Source: Acidobacteriota bacterium (GTDB lineage: Bacteria > Acidobacteriota > Terriglobia > Bryobacterales > Bryobacteraceae). From it: DNA of 64,000 bases. This document shows positions 26,425 through 35,057 of the stretch, piece by piece. Below the pieces are notes generated by a model. That model did no database searches. It had not been told where the DNA came from and worked only from the letters and a program-made list of their open reading frames with translations. The stretch spans positions 35,127 to 99,126 of the forward strand of contig JAFKEE010000058.1 in the NCBI GenBank assembly GCA_017307505.1, written 5' to 3'. Each line of letters begins with the position of its first letter. Position 1 is the first letter of the stretch. A program made the translations under genes and the position numbers.

Positions 26425-29400
26425 ATGCATCTGTCGAAGATCTTCATCGAGCGGCCGGTAATGACCGCCCTGGTCACCTTCGCCATCATTCTGTTTGGCG
26501 TGGTGGGCTTCCGCGCGCTGCCGGTGGCGGCGCTGCCCAGCGTCGATTATCCGACAATCCAGGTACAGGCGGCTCTGCCAGGCGCCGATCCGGAGACGAT
26601 GGCATCGTCGGTGGCGACGCCGCTGGAGCGCGAGTTTTCCACGATTGCCGGCGTGAAGTCGATGAACTCGCAGAACAGCCAGGGCTCGACGCAGATCACC
26701 GTGCAGTTCGAGCTGAAGCGCGACATCGACTCGGCGGCGCAGGACATCCAGTCGGCGATTGCAAAGGCCGGCGGACAGCTTCCGGCGAACATGCCGCGGC
26801 CTCCGTCCTATCAGAAGGTGAACCCGGCCGAGCAGCCGGTGCTATTCCTGTCGCTGACCTCGGAGACGCTGCCCCTCTATACGGTGGATGAATACGCCGA
26901 GACCCTGCTGGCGCAGCGGATCTCGATGGTCAGTGGTGTGTCGCGCGTGACCGTGTACGGGTCCCAGAAGTACGCGGTGCGGGTGCAGGTGAATCCGGAT
27001 TCGCTGTCGGCACGGGGCATCGGCATCGACGAAGTGGCCTCGGCGATCCAGAGAAACAATGTGAACCTGCCGACCGGCAAGCTCTACGGGTCGAGACAGG
27101 CATTCACCTTGCAATCGAACGGGCAGTTGAGCAGCGCCGATCAGTTCCGGCCGCTGGTGGTGGCCTGGAAGAATGGCATGCCGGTGCGGTTGAGCGAGCT
27201 CGGCACCGTGCTGGATTCTGTAGAGAACGACAAGGCCGCGGCCTGGTTCAAGAATGTGCGCGGTCTGACGCTGGCGATCCAGCGGCAGCCCGGAACGAAC
27301 ACGGTCGAGGTCGTGGACAACATCCTGGCGATGCTGCCGCAATTCCGGCGTGAACTTCCGGCTTCGGTGGAACTGCAGATCGCCTTCGACGCCTCGCAGT
27401 CGATTCGAGGATCGATCCACGATGTGGAGTTCACTCTGGTCCTGACTGTCTGTCTCGTCGTGCTGGTGATCTCGCTGTTCCTCAGGAACCTTTCGGCGAC
27501 GATGATTCCCGGCGTGGCCGTACCGCTGTCGATTGTGGGCACCTTCGCGGTGATGTACCTGCTGGGCTACAGCCTGAACAACCTGTCGCTGATGGCCTTG
27601 ACCCTCTCGGTAGGCTTTGTCGTAGACGATGCCATCGTCATGCTCGAGAACATCGTCCGCTACATGGAGATGGGTCATCCCCGCATGGAAGCGGCGCTGC
27701 TGGCATCGAAGGAGATCGGCTTCACCATCATCTCGATGACCATCTCGCTGGTGGCGGTGTTCATCCCGGTGCTGTTCATGGGCGGCATTGTGGGCCGGCT
27801 GCTGCACGAGTTCGCGGTGACGATTGCCGTCGCGATTCTGATCTCGGGTTTCGTGTCGCTGAGCTTCACGCCGATGCTAGGCAGCCGCTTTCTGCGTTTC
27901 CAACACGGCGCGAAGCACGGAACCGTCTACCAGGTGCTGGAGAACGGTTTTGACGCGCTGGCGCGTGGATATGACTCGACCCTGCGCCTCGTCTTGCGGC
28001 ATCAGTTCACGACGATCGTCCTGTCATTCGTACTGCTGGGCGGAACGGTGTACCTGTTCATGACCATGCCGACGGGCTTCATTCCGAGCCAGGACAGCGG
28101 CTTCATGTTCGGCGTGACGCGGGCGGGCCAGGACATCAGCTACGAGTCGATGGCGGCGCATCAGCAGGAGGTAGCCGGGATCATTCAGCGCGATCCGGCC
28201 GTGGAAGGCGCAATCGCGGTGGCGATGCCGGGCAATCAGGGTTTCGTCTTCGTTCGGCTGAAGCCTCGCGACCAGCGCACGCGGAGCGTGGACGAAGTGA
28301 TGGACGCCCTGCGCCCGCAACTGTTCCAGGTGCCGGGTATCATGACCTTCCTGCAGAATCCGCCACCCATCACGGTGAGCGGGCAGTTCTCCACCAGCGC
28401 CTACCAGATGACGCTGCAGAGCGCGAATCTGCAGGAGATGTACAACTGGGTGGAGCCGCTGATGGCCAAGATGCGCGCGCTGCCCGGATTCGTGGATGTC
28501 AACACGGATCTGCAGATCGCCAGTCCGGAAGTGATGGTGACGATCGACCGCGACCGGGCCGTATCGATGGGCATCACTCCACAGCAGATTCAGGATGCGA
28601 TGTATAGCGCCTATGGCAACCGGCAGGTGTCGACGATCTATACGCCGGCCAACGAGTACTCCGTAATCCTGGAAGTGGACCAGCGGTTCCAACAGACTCC
28701 GGACTCGCTGGAGAAGCTGTACGTGCGGTCATCGGCCGGCAAACTGGTGCCGCTGGACGCATTGGTGGCGCGGCACAGGACGGTGGGGGCGCTCAGCGTG
28801 AACCACTTCGGGCAGTTGCCGGCGGTGACCGTGGCTTTCAACCTGAAGCCCGGCTATTCGCTGGGCGAGGCGGCGGATGCGGTGATGGCCTCCGTCCGGG
28901 AGTTGCGCATGCCGGCGACGATCAGCGTGAACTTCCAGGGCACGGTGAAGGAGTTCCAGGAGTCGTTCCAGGGGCTCTCGGTCCTCTTGATTGTGGCCAT
29001 TCTGGTCATCTACATCGTGTTGGGCATCCTGTATGAGAGCTTCATTCACCCCATCACGATTCTGTCGGGCCTTCCTTCGGCAGTGTTCGGCGCCCTGGTC
29101 ACCCTGCGGCTATTCCACAAGGACCTGGACCTCTATGCATTCGTCGGACTGATCATGCTCTTCGGTGTAGTGAAGAAGAACGCGATCATGATGATCGACT
29201 TCGCGCTGGAGGCACAGCGGGTGGAAGGCAAGCCGGCGCACGAGGCAATCTATGAGGGCTGCAAGCTGCGCTTCCGGCCCATCATGATGACCACCGTGGC
29301 GGCCCTGTTCGGCACGCTGCCGATTGCGCTGAAGTACGGCGAGGGCGCCGATGCCCGCCAGCCTCTCGGCCTGGCCGTGGTCGGCGGTCTCATCGTGTCG

Positions 29401-29523
29401 CAGTTCCTGACGCTCTACATCACACCCGTGATCTACCTGTACATGGAGCGGTTCCAGCACTGGCTTCGTCCGGCGCAGGCGGCCGCTCAACTGGAAAACG
29501 CATCGCGGATCGCTTCGAGGTAG
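26425..29523 (+). CDS. RND efflux inner-membrane transporter (HAE1/MdtB-MdtC type)
   Basis: A protein of 1032 residues, full length for an AcrB/MdtB-type pump. Twelve membrane helices in two halves flank large periplasmic loops. The family signatures are present: FIERPVMTALVTFAIILFG at the N-terminus, LPSVDYPTIQVQAALPGADP, the proton-relay region of TM4 (LTLSVGFVVDDAIVMLENI, with paired Asp) and TM10-12 (MLFGVVKKNAIMMIDFALE). It exports drugs, bile-salt-like compounds or lipophiles by proton antiport. It forms an operon with the adaptor. Its last 37 bases overlap the 3' end of the convergent WbsX-like gene. Confidence 0.95.
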   Translation: MHLSKIFIERPVMTALVTFAIILFGVVGFRALPVAALPSVDYPTIQVQAALPGADPETMASSVATPLEREFSTIAGVKSMNSQNSQGSTQITVQFELKRDIDSAAQDIQSAIAKAGGQLPANMPRPPSYQKVNPAEQPVLFLSLTSETLPLYTVDEYAETLLAQRISMVSGVSRVTVYGSQKYAVRVQVNPDSLSARGIGIDEVASAIQRNNVNLPTGKLYGSRQAFTLQSNGQLSSADQFRPLVVAWKNGMPVRLSELGTVLDSVENDKAAAWFKNVRGLTLAIQRQPGTNTVEVVDNILAMLPQFRRELPASVELQIAFDASQSIRGSIHDVEFTLVLTVCLVVLVISLFLRNLSATMIPGVAVPLSIVGTFAVMYLLGYSLNNLSLMALTLSVGFVVDDAIVMLENIVRYMEMGHPRMEAALLASKEIGFTIISMTISLVAVFIPVLFMGGIVGRLLHEFAVTIAVAILISGFVSLSFTPMLGSRFLRFQHGAKHGTVYQVLENGFDALARGYDSTLRLVLRHQFTTIVLSFVLLGGTVYLFMTMPTGFIPSQDSGFMFGVTRAGQDISYESMAAHQQEVAGIIQRDPAVEGAIAVAMPGNQGFVFVRLKPRDQRTRSVDEVMDALRPQLFQVPGIMTFLQNPPPITVSGQFSTSAYQMTLQSANLQEMYNWVEPLMAKMRALPGFVDVNTDLQIASPEVMVTIDRDRAVSMGITPQQIQDAMYSAYGNRQVSTIYTPANEYSVILEVDQRFQQTPDSLEKLYVRSSAGKLVPLDALVARHRTVGALSVNHFGQLPAVTVAFNLKPGYSLGEAADAVMASVRELRMPATISVNFQGTVKEFQESFQGLSVLLIVAILVIYIVLGILYESFIHPITILSGLPSAVFGALVTLRLFHKDLDLYAFVGLIMLFGVVKKNAIMMIDFALEAQRVEGKPAHEAIYEGCKLRFRPIMMTTVAALFGTLPIALKYGEGADARQPLGLAVVGGLIVSQFLTLYITPVIYLYMERFQHWLRPAQAAAQLENASRIASR

Positions 29524-30656
29524 CCGAGTCCGTATTCCGTATCGGGCTCCAGGTAGCTGCCTTCCGTCCACTCATTCCAGGCGTTGATATTGCAGATCTT
29601 CAGCGTGTTGCGCTGGCTGTCGAGGAATTTCCTGCACTCCTGCAGGGCCCGGCGGAAGGCCTGCGGCGTATTGCCCGTCAGCATCGGCATGAACGGGTAG
29701 CCGCGATCCTCAAACGTGTCGGACTGGCAGGTGCGAGGCGAAGCATCCCAACCCATGGTGACGTTGGGATGATAGGGGACATTGAAGTCGGCCGCGGCCT
29801 TGCGCCAGTAGGAGTACATGAACTGCGCGACGCGCTCGTAGGGCTCCGAGGGGAACGTGGTGAGCGGGAAGTGGTGGATCCAGACGTAGCTGGTGACGCT
29901 GTCGATGCCCAGGATCTTGAGCATCTGATTGGGATTGGTGATGGTGGTCTCGCTCGGCAGCAGCTTCACCCCCCAGACCACGGCGTTGATATGCATGCGG
30001 CCGGCCTTGTTGCGCAGTTGCTGCAGCGCCGCCGCCGCCTCTTCCGTGCCACCCATGGAATCCACAAACTTGTAGAGCTCGTAGATCGAGAAATAGGGCA
30101 GGCCGCCGGGCCGCCAGTAAGACGGATGAGCGAAATAACGGGTGACGATGTTGTCGGTCATCCAGTCCCAGGCGTCGCGCGTGAGGGCGCCGGGATAGAG
30201 CAGCGGAGCCCGGATGCCGGCCCGGGCCGGGTGAATATCCAGCCAGTCGTGATTCGCCCACATCAGCGCGAACTTCACCTTCTGGTGGTTGGCCGAACCC
30301 AGGTAGCCGCGGTCGAGGCAGCGGTTCAGGTAGGGCCCGTCGTTGTACCAGTAGTAGTCGAAGATGAAATGGTTCAGGCCATGACGGGCCGCCACATCGA
30401 TCTTCTTCTCAAAGACGCGGGGATTCGATTCGTCCTCATAGCCCCAGAGAGGCTTGCGCGGCTGGCGATGGCCCTCGTAGCGGGGCAGTGCGTGCTTCAC
30501 AAGCTCCCATTCCGTCCAGCCGCGGCCATGGGTTCGTTCATTGCGAGGATCGACGTGATAGTTCGGAAAGTAGTAAGCCCCCACCTCATATTCGGGCGCC
30601 GCGGGCGGGTTTTGGACCAGGAGGGCTGGCGTGGCTAGGAGCTCGCGTCGAGTCAT
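29487..30656 (-). CDS. WbsX/GH99-like domain protein, exported
   Basis: A protein of 389 residues with a weak twin-arginine leader (MTRRELLATPALLVQNPP). It matches the WbsX family (GH99-like TIM barrel): VGAYYFPNYHVDPRN, RGWTEWELVKHALPRYEGHRQP, here quoted as GRGWTEWELVKHALPRY; FDYYWYNDGPYL; KVKFALMWANHDW; and the C-terminal NINAWNEWTEGSYLEPD. WbsX domains are found with polysaccharide biosynthesis or breakdown; GH99 enzymes are endo-alpha-mannosidases. The catalytic activity of this exported form is unproven. It ends inside the RND pump gene with a 37-base convergent overlap, an unusual arrangement. Confidence 0.82.
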   Translation of the reverse strand: MTRRELLATPALLVQNPPAAPEYEVGAYYFPNYHVDPRNERTHGRGWTEWELVKHALPRYEGHRQPRKPLWGYEDESNPRVFEKKIDVAARHGLNHFIFDYYWYNDGPYLNRCLDRGYLGSANHQKVKFALMWANHDWLDIHPARAGIRAPLLYPGALTRDAWDWMTDNIVTRYFAHPSYWRPGGLPYFSIYELYKFVDSMGGTEEAAAALQQLRNKAGRMHINAVVWGVKLLPSETTITNPNQMLKILGIDSVTSYVWIHHFPLTTFPSEPYERVAQFMYSYWRKAAADFNVPYHPNVTMGWDASPRTCQSDTFEDRGYPFMPMLTGNTPQAFRRALQECRKFLDSQRNTLKICNINAWNEWTEGSYLEPDTEYGLGYLEAIRDAFSS

Positions 30657-30778
30657 CTCGATTGTATTGGAGCATAACCGGACGAGACGGCGGCGTGAAT
30701 CTCAGTGCAGTTGCCTCCGAAACCATCATTCCTGAACCTCTCTTCCGTCCTTTTCGCCGCCCCAGGCGTCTAATTCCT

Positions 30779-32314
30779 GTGAACGTCCAAGAAGCCTCCT
30801 CTGCCGCCGCGCAGGCAAGCCGCGCCGCCCGAACTCTTCTCGAACTTTTCCTCTCCGGCCGCCCCCTGACCTACGTCCGCACAACGGAGGAAGAACGCGT
30901 CGCCAGGCTCCTGACTGAGCTCTCGCCGGCTCTGCCCGTGCAAAACAGCAACACGGCCATCCCGGTCTGGACATGGAGCCTCACCGAAGGACTCCGGCGC
31001 TCCGGCGAATCAACCCCTCAGCCAGGTACGGAATCCGCTACCGGGGTCCTCGCCTTCATCGCCGCCGCCACCGAACCCGGGCTCTTCCACCTCAAAGACT
31101 TCCACGAGGCCATGCGCGAGTCGGCCCTCGTCCGGCGCCACCTGCGCGACTTGTACGCAACCTCCGCCGGCCATCATAAGTATCTCGTCATCACCTCGCC
31201 GATCCACGACGTCCCGCAGGAACTCGAACGCGCCCTGGCCTACGTCGAGCTGCGCACCCCCGACATCGCCGAAATCACGGCCTTTGTCCGCGACGAGACG
31301 AAGGGCCACGCCCAGCCGCCGTCCGACGAAGTGATTGCCAGGCTCGCCCCCGCCCTTCTCGGCCTGACGCTGGAAGAGATCCGCTATACCCTGCGCCGCG
31401 CTACGGCAGGCGGAACTCCGCTCACCGAGGACTCCCGCGCCGTCCTCCTGGAAGAGAAGCGCCTCCTCGTCAGCCGGGGCGGCGTTCTCGAATTCATCTC
31501 AACACCCACCACCATGGATGCGGTCGGCGGGCTGGAGAACATGAAGAAATGGCTGCTCGAACGCCGCAAGCTCTTCGACCTGCGCGATTCGATCAGCAAG
31601 GAGATCGTGCCCAAAGGCGTGCTCATGATGGGCATTCCCGGCTGCGGCAAAAGCCTCTGCGTCAAGGCGATCTCGGCCCACTTCCAATTGCCCCTCTACC
31701 GCATGGACATGGTTGAGGTCTTCTCCGGCCGCCACGGCAAACCCGAAACGGCGTTCGCCGATGCCTGCCGTCAGATGGAGGACCTTGCGCCCGCCGTACT
31801 CTGGTTCGACGAAATCGAGATGGCCGTCACGGCCAACGAGGCCAGTGGCGAGCAGGGCCGCATTTTCGCGTTCTTCCTTACCTGGATGCAGGAAAAGACG
31901 CCCGGTCTGTTCGTCGCCGCCACCGCCAACCGCATCGACCTGCTGCCCGCCGAGATGATCCGCAAAGGCCGCTTCGACGAGGTGTTCTTCGTCGACCTGC
32001 CCACCGAAGAAGAACGCACCGAGATCTTCCGCATCCACCTGTCCCGCCGCGGCTATGACCCCGACACCCTCAAGATTCCCCAGCTCATGGAGTTCACCAA
32101 GGGCTGGACGGGCGCCGAAGTGGAGCAGTGCGTCATCAGCGCCATCACCAAGGCGAAACTGGCGGATACGACAGTGAATCCGCAGGACCTGCTCTCTCTC
32201 GCGGCCAAGTCGGTTCCGCTCTCCCGCACCATGCGCGAACAGATCAACCACATCCGGGCCTGGGCCTTTGAGCGCGCCATCCGGGCTACGCCCGGCAAAG
32301 GCGGCGATCGCTAA
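30779..32314 (+). CDS. Ycf46-like AAA family ATPase
   Basis: A protein of 511 residues when started at GTG 30779; a GTG at 30695 is an alternative and neither has a good ribosome-binding site. The N-terminal half (PLTYVRTTEEERVARLL, then a degenerate ATPase-like fold to about 240) and the C-terminal AAA module match the cyanobacterial and plastid Ycf46 group. The ATPase carries Walker A GIPGCGKS (about 285-292), Walker B VLWFDEIEM, sensor FVAATANRIDLLP, the arginine-finger region RKGRFDEVFFVDLP and GAEVEQCVISA. Ycf46 relatives have been tied to CO2/photosynthesis control in cyanobacteria, but the role in heterotrophs is unknown. It stands alone, divergent from the WbsX-like gene. Confidence 0.82.
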   Translation: MNVQEASSAAAQASRAARTLLELFLSGRPLTYVRTTEEERVARLLTELSPALPVQNSNTAIPVWTWSLTEGLRRSGESTPQPGTESATGVLAFIAAATEPGLFHLKDFHEAMRESALVRRHLRDLYATSAGHHKYLVITSPIHDVPQELERALAYVELRTPDIAEITAFVRDETKGHAQPPSDEVIARLAPALLGLTLEEIRYTLRRATAGGTPLTEDSRAVLLEEKRLLVSRGGVLEFISTPTTMDAVGGLENMKKWLLERRKLFDLRDSISKEIVPKGVLMMGIPGCGKSLCVKAISAHFQLPLYRMDMVEVFSGRHGKPETAFADACRQMEDLAPAVLWFDEIEMAVTANEASGEQGRIFAFFLTWMQEKTPGLFVAATANRIDLLPAEMIRKGRFDEVFFVDLPTEEERTEIFRIHLSRRGYDPDTLKIPQLMEFTKGWTGAEVEQCVISAITKAKLADTTVNPQDLLSLAAKSVPLSRTMREQINHIRAWAFERAIRATPGKGGDR

Positions 32315-32348
32315 AGCGCGAATCGGCTTGCGTGGCGGGCGAAAAGCG

Positions 32349-33023
32349 CTAGATGCGGCCCGCCAGCAGGAGGTACAACGGCTCTTCGTCCTCGGGCAGG
32401 CGCAGCAGCAGGCGCACCGCCTCAGGATCCAACCGGCCCAGGCCGATGGCCCCCAGTCCAAGAGCGGTCGCCTGCAGGCAGAAATTCTGCCCGATATGCC
32501 CGCACTCCATGGCGGCCAGGCGCGGAGCGGCGTCCCCGAATTCCCTGACGGCGCGTTTGTACCAGCCGGTCAGCAGCAGCGCGAAGGCGCATTCCTCCAC
32601 ACAGGTCTGCCCGGCGGCGGCGCGCGCCAGAGACCGGCGGCGGTCGCCCTTGCGCAGCAGGCGCAGACTGCCGGCGTCGGCGTCGTAGCTATAAAAGCCC
32701 GGGGTCACGCCCTCAATGGCGGCGGCGAGCACGTAGGAGCGGATAGGATAGATGGCCCCGGCGGAAGGTGCTGTACGCAGGCCGCCAAGCCCCGTGCAGC
32801 CTTGCGACGCCCATAGGAGCCGGCCAGTATCGGCCAGCGAAACGGGTTCCGCAAGAAAATTGCGGCTGGATCGGCGGATGCGAAGGCAGTCATCCAGCGT
32901 CGGCCCATCATGGACGGCCGGCGGCACCGGCAGCGTCACCTGCTCAGTCGCGACATCGCGAACCGTGGGCACGGAAGGGGGTACCACTTGCGAATCGTTT
33001 GCAATCAGAGGAGGCCGCTTCAT
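32349..33023 (-). CDS. SagB-type / nitroreductase-fold oxidoreductase
   Basis: A protein of 224 residues with the SagB/nitroreductase fold: SLADTGRLLWASQGCTG, RTAPSAGAIYPIRSYVLAA, PGFYSYDADAGSLRLLRKGD, and MECGHIGQNFCLQATALGLGAIGLG, here quoted as ECGHIGQNFCLQATALGLG. FMN would bind through the RTAPSAGA region. SagB/McbC dehydrogenases oxidise azolines to azoles in peptide maturation, but no YcaO cyclodehydratase or precursor peptide is present here, so a stand-alone redox role is more likely. The ATG at 33023 lacks a ribosome-binding site and is preceded by an AT-rich stretch with a TAGTAT hexamer (33040-33045), so the transcript may have a very short leader. Confidence 0.83.
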   Translation of the reverse strand: MKRPPLIANDSQVVPPSVPTVRDVATEQVTLPVPPAVHDGPTLDDCLRIRRSSRNFLAEPVSLADTGRLLWASQGCTGLGGLRTAPSAGAIYPIRSYVLAAAIEGVTPGFYSYDADAGSLRLLRKGDRRRSLARAAAGQTCVEECAFALLLTGWYKRAVREFGDAAPRLAAMECGHIGQNFCLQATALGLGAIGLGRLDPEAVRLLLRLPEDEEPLYLLLAGRI

Positions 33024-33124
33024 GAATTTTTACTCATACTAGCAGGCCGCAAAGAATACTTCAAGAGTCTTTTGTCCTGTTTACATACGAAATACCACTT
33101 ATCTAGTGGCTGTTGAGGAATCCA
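33024..33124. promoter_or_regulatory. AT-rich intergenic region between queD and the SagB-type gene
   Basis: This stretch is clearly richer in A/T than its surroundings. On the minus strand it offers a TAGTAT -10-like hexamer close to the SagB-type start and a small CCACT/AGTGG hairpin followed by TATTT beyond the queD stop, which could act as a weak terminator. These readings are inferred from position. Confidence 0.35.
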
Positions 33125-33478
33125 TCAACCCGCGTAGGCACAGCCGGCGGTGCAGGTCTCCCGGACTTCAACCCGGCAGAGCGCAGGCAATAGGGGTTTC
33201 AATTTCTCCCAAATCCAGATGGAAATGACTTCGCTGGTGGGGTTTTCCAGGCCGGGGATGTCGTTCAGATAGTAGTGATCGAGTTGCAGAAGGATGGGCT
33301 TGAAGATCGCCTTGATCTCGGAGAAGTCCATCACCCATCCAAGCACGGGATCCGGCATACCCTGCACACAGATCCGGACGTGGAACGAGTGCCCGTGCAG
33401 CCGCGAACACTTGTGCTCCGGCGGCAGGTTGGGCAGTCGGTGGGCTGCTTCGAAGGTGAAATCCTTGAAGATTTCCAT
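33125..33478 (-). CDS. queD: 6-carboxy-5,6,7,8-tetrahydropterin synthase (QueD/PTPS family)
   Basis: A protein of 117 residues from ATG 33478 (a TTG at 33493 is possible). Zinc ligands His13, His28 and His30 (FEAAHRLPN and RLHGHSFHV) and the catalytic Cys24 (HKCSRLHGH) are present, as are [23 protein letters not shown] and the C-terminal [15 protein letters not shown] with the Glu that binds the pterin, here quoted as [10 protein letters not shown] and [11 protein letters not shown]. QueD makes the second intermediate of queuosine and 7-deazaguanine synthesis from dihydroneopterin triphosphate. queC and queE are not in the window. It is followed on the same strand by the SagB-type gene. Confidence 0.92.
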   Translation of the reverse strand: MEIFKDFTFEAAHRLPNLPPEHKCSRLHGHSFHVRICVQGMPDPVLGWVMDFSEIKAIFKPILLQLDHYYLNDIPGLENPTSEVISIWIWEKLKPLLPALCRVEVRETCTAGCAYAG

Positions 33479-33508
33479 GCGGGCGGGTACCAAACCCTAG
33501 GATAACAC

Positions 33509-33539
33509 CGGGTCTGTGGACCCTCCGCCGCGAGACCCG
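33509..33539 (-). terminator. Possible hairpin downstream of the sulfatase gene
   Basis: CGGGTCT and AGACCCG form a 7-bp stem with a 17-base loop just after the minus-strand sulfatase stop codon and before the queD start. There is no T-tract, so support is weak. Confidence 0.25.
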
Positions 33540-33540
33540 T

Positions 33541-34971
33541 CTATTGCGGCGGTGTGGGCGGCTCCTCCCCGGTGAGTTGGAAGCCGGGCCACGCCGGATC
33601 GGCATTCGGGTTCCTCTCCGGCAGGATGGCGTGAGCCGACTTACGCCATTTGTTCAGCTTGGCCTGCAGCTCGTCCGCCACCTTGGCGTGGCTCCGGATC
33701 AGGTTCTTGTGTTCACCCGGATCCTCCGCCAGGTTGAAGAGCTCCCGCCGGCCGTCTGCATGGAACTCAATCAGCTTCCAGTCCCCTTCCCTGATCGCGC
33801 TGCCCGGCGCGCCGCCCTGGTTCGAATAGTGCGGATAGTGCCAGAACAACGGCCTCGGCTTGAGGTGCCCGCCCGCCAGCAGCGGCAGCAGGCTCACGCC
33901 ATCCACGTCGCCCGCTCGCTGGCCGGCCAGTTCCGCGAAGGTCGGCAGGAAGTCGACGCTGCATACCGGCGTATCGATCACCGTGCCCGGCTTCACCACG
34001 CCGGGGTACCGCACGATCAGCGGTTCGCGGATGCCGCCTTCATACAGGTGGCCCTTCCCAGCCCGCAAGGGCGCGTTGTCGGTGACGGCGGACTTGTTCT
34101 TCCCCTCGTAGCGCAATCCGCCGTTGTCGGCGAAGAACATCAGCAGTGTGTTGTCGGCAGCTCCGCTCTTCTCGACAGCCTCCATCACGCGCCCGACGCT
34201 CACATCCATGCTCTCCCGCATCGCGGCATAGATCGGGTTGTAGCGGCCGTTGGCGCGGGCACGGTGGCGCGCGATGTCCTCCTCGCGGGCCTGCAGCGGA
34301 ATGTGCACCGTGTAGTGGGCCAGGTACACGAAGTAAGGATTCGACTTCTGCTGCCCGATGAACGCCGTGGCCGCGTCCGTCAGCTTCTCCGTGATGAACT
34401 CGCCCGGCCCCGCCTTCAGATTCGGCAGTTCGAAAGGACCAAAGTAGCTGGAGCCGAGCTTGCCGGAAGGCGGCGGGCTGCCGATGTGGCTGCCGCCGAT
34501 GTTGATATCGAAACCCTGCTCGGTCGGCAGGAATCCCTCCCCGCCCAGATGCCATTTTCCGATGCTGGCACTACGGTAGCCCGCCGGTTTGAGGCACTCC
34601 GCAATGGTCCGCTCCTGCAGATTCAGCTGAGTGGCGGTGAGCGGAGTAGTGATCGGCCCCTTCGGATCGGACTTGCGGCCGGGGATCCAGTCGGTCACCC
34701 CGGTGCGCACCGGATAACGGCCGGTCATAATGCTGGCCCGCGTCGGCGAGCACACCGGACAGGCGGCATAAGCCTGCGTAAACCGGGCCCCCTGCGTGGC
34801 CAGGCGGTCCAGATTGGGAGTGGCGATGTCCTTGTTGCCGTAACAGCCGATGTCCGACCAGCCAAGGTCGTCGGCCAGGATCAGAACAATGTTGGGTTTG
34901 GGTTTGACGGCGGCGGGCAGCAGACCGGCAGCCGCCGCGGCCAGGAACGATCGCCTGTGCATAGGTTCCAT
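33541..34971 (-). CDS. Sulfatase (type I, formylglycine-dependent), exported
   Basis: A protein of 476 residues from ATG 34971; an internal ATG at 34962 (MHRRSFLAAAAAGLLPAA) also opens the twin-arginine leader. Metal ligands are in NIVLILADDLGWSDIGCYG. The modification motif CSPTR holds the Cys (residue 74) that an activating enzyme converts to formylglycine, followed by ASIMTGRYPVRTG. Later motifs include SIGKWHLGGEGFLP and a C-terminal ELFNLAEDPGEHKNL. It should desulfate a glycan or small sulfate ester in the periplasm. No sulfatase-activating radical SAM enzyme is evident beside it. The gene diverges from the URO-D family gene. Confidence 0.92.
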   Translation of the reverse strand: MEPMHRRSFLAAAAAGLLPAAVKPKPNIVLILADDLGWSDIGCYGNKDIATPNLDRLATQGARFTQAYAACPVCSPTRASIMTGRYPVRTGVTDWIPGRKSDPKGPITTPLTATQLNLQERTIAECLKPAGYRSASIGKWHLGGEGFLPTEQGFDINIGGSHIGSPPPSGKLGSSYFGPFELPNLKAGPGEFITEKLTDAATAFIGQQKSNPYFVYLAHYTVHIPLQAREEDIARHRARANGRYNPIYAAMRESMDVSVGRVMEAVEKSGAADNTLLMFFADNGGLRYEGKNKSAVTDNAPLRAGKGHLYEGGIREPLIVRYPGVVKPGTVIDTPVCSVDFLPTFAELAGQRAGDVDGVSLLPLLAGGHLKPRPLFWHYPHYSNQGGAPGSAIREGDWKLIEFHADGRRELFNLAEDPGEHKNLIRSHAKVADELQAKLNKWRKSAHAILPERNPNADPAWPGFQLTGEEPPTPPQ

Positions 34972-34982
34972 TATGCGATTCG

Positions 34983-35011
34983 TTGACTGGTTTGATCCAT
35001 TCAGATAGATT
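34983..35011 (+). promoter_or_regulatory. Sigma70-like promoter of the URO-D family gene
   Basis: TTGACT (34983-34988), a 17-base spacer and TAGATT (35006-35011) resemble a housekeeping promoter reading toward the URO-D gene. Two TTGATCC copies (34992-34998 and 35010-35016) overlap it, 18 bases apart. A GAGAGGAA ribosome-binding site follows before the start at 35058. Confidence 0.5.
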
Positions 35012-35057
35012 GATCCTGAAGTATGAATAGACGCGCCGAACGAGAGGAACTGTAACC

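Noticed and set aside
32349..33023. RiPP (azole peptide) biosynthetic cluster around the SagB-type gene
   Set aside because: No YcaO, precursor peptide, transporter or protease gene is nearby; neighbours are QueD and an AAA ATPase.
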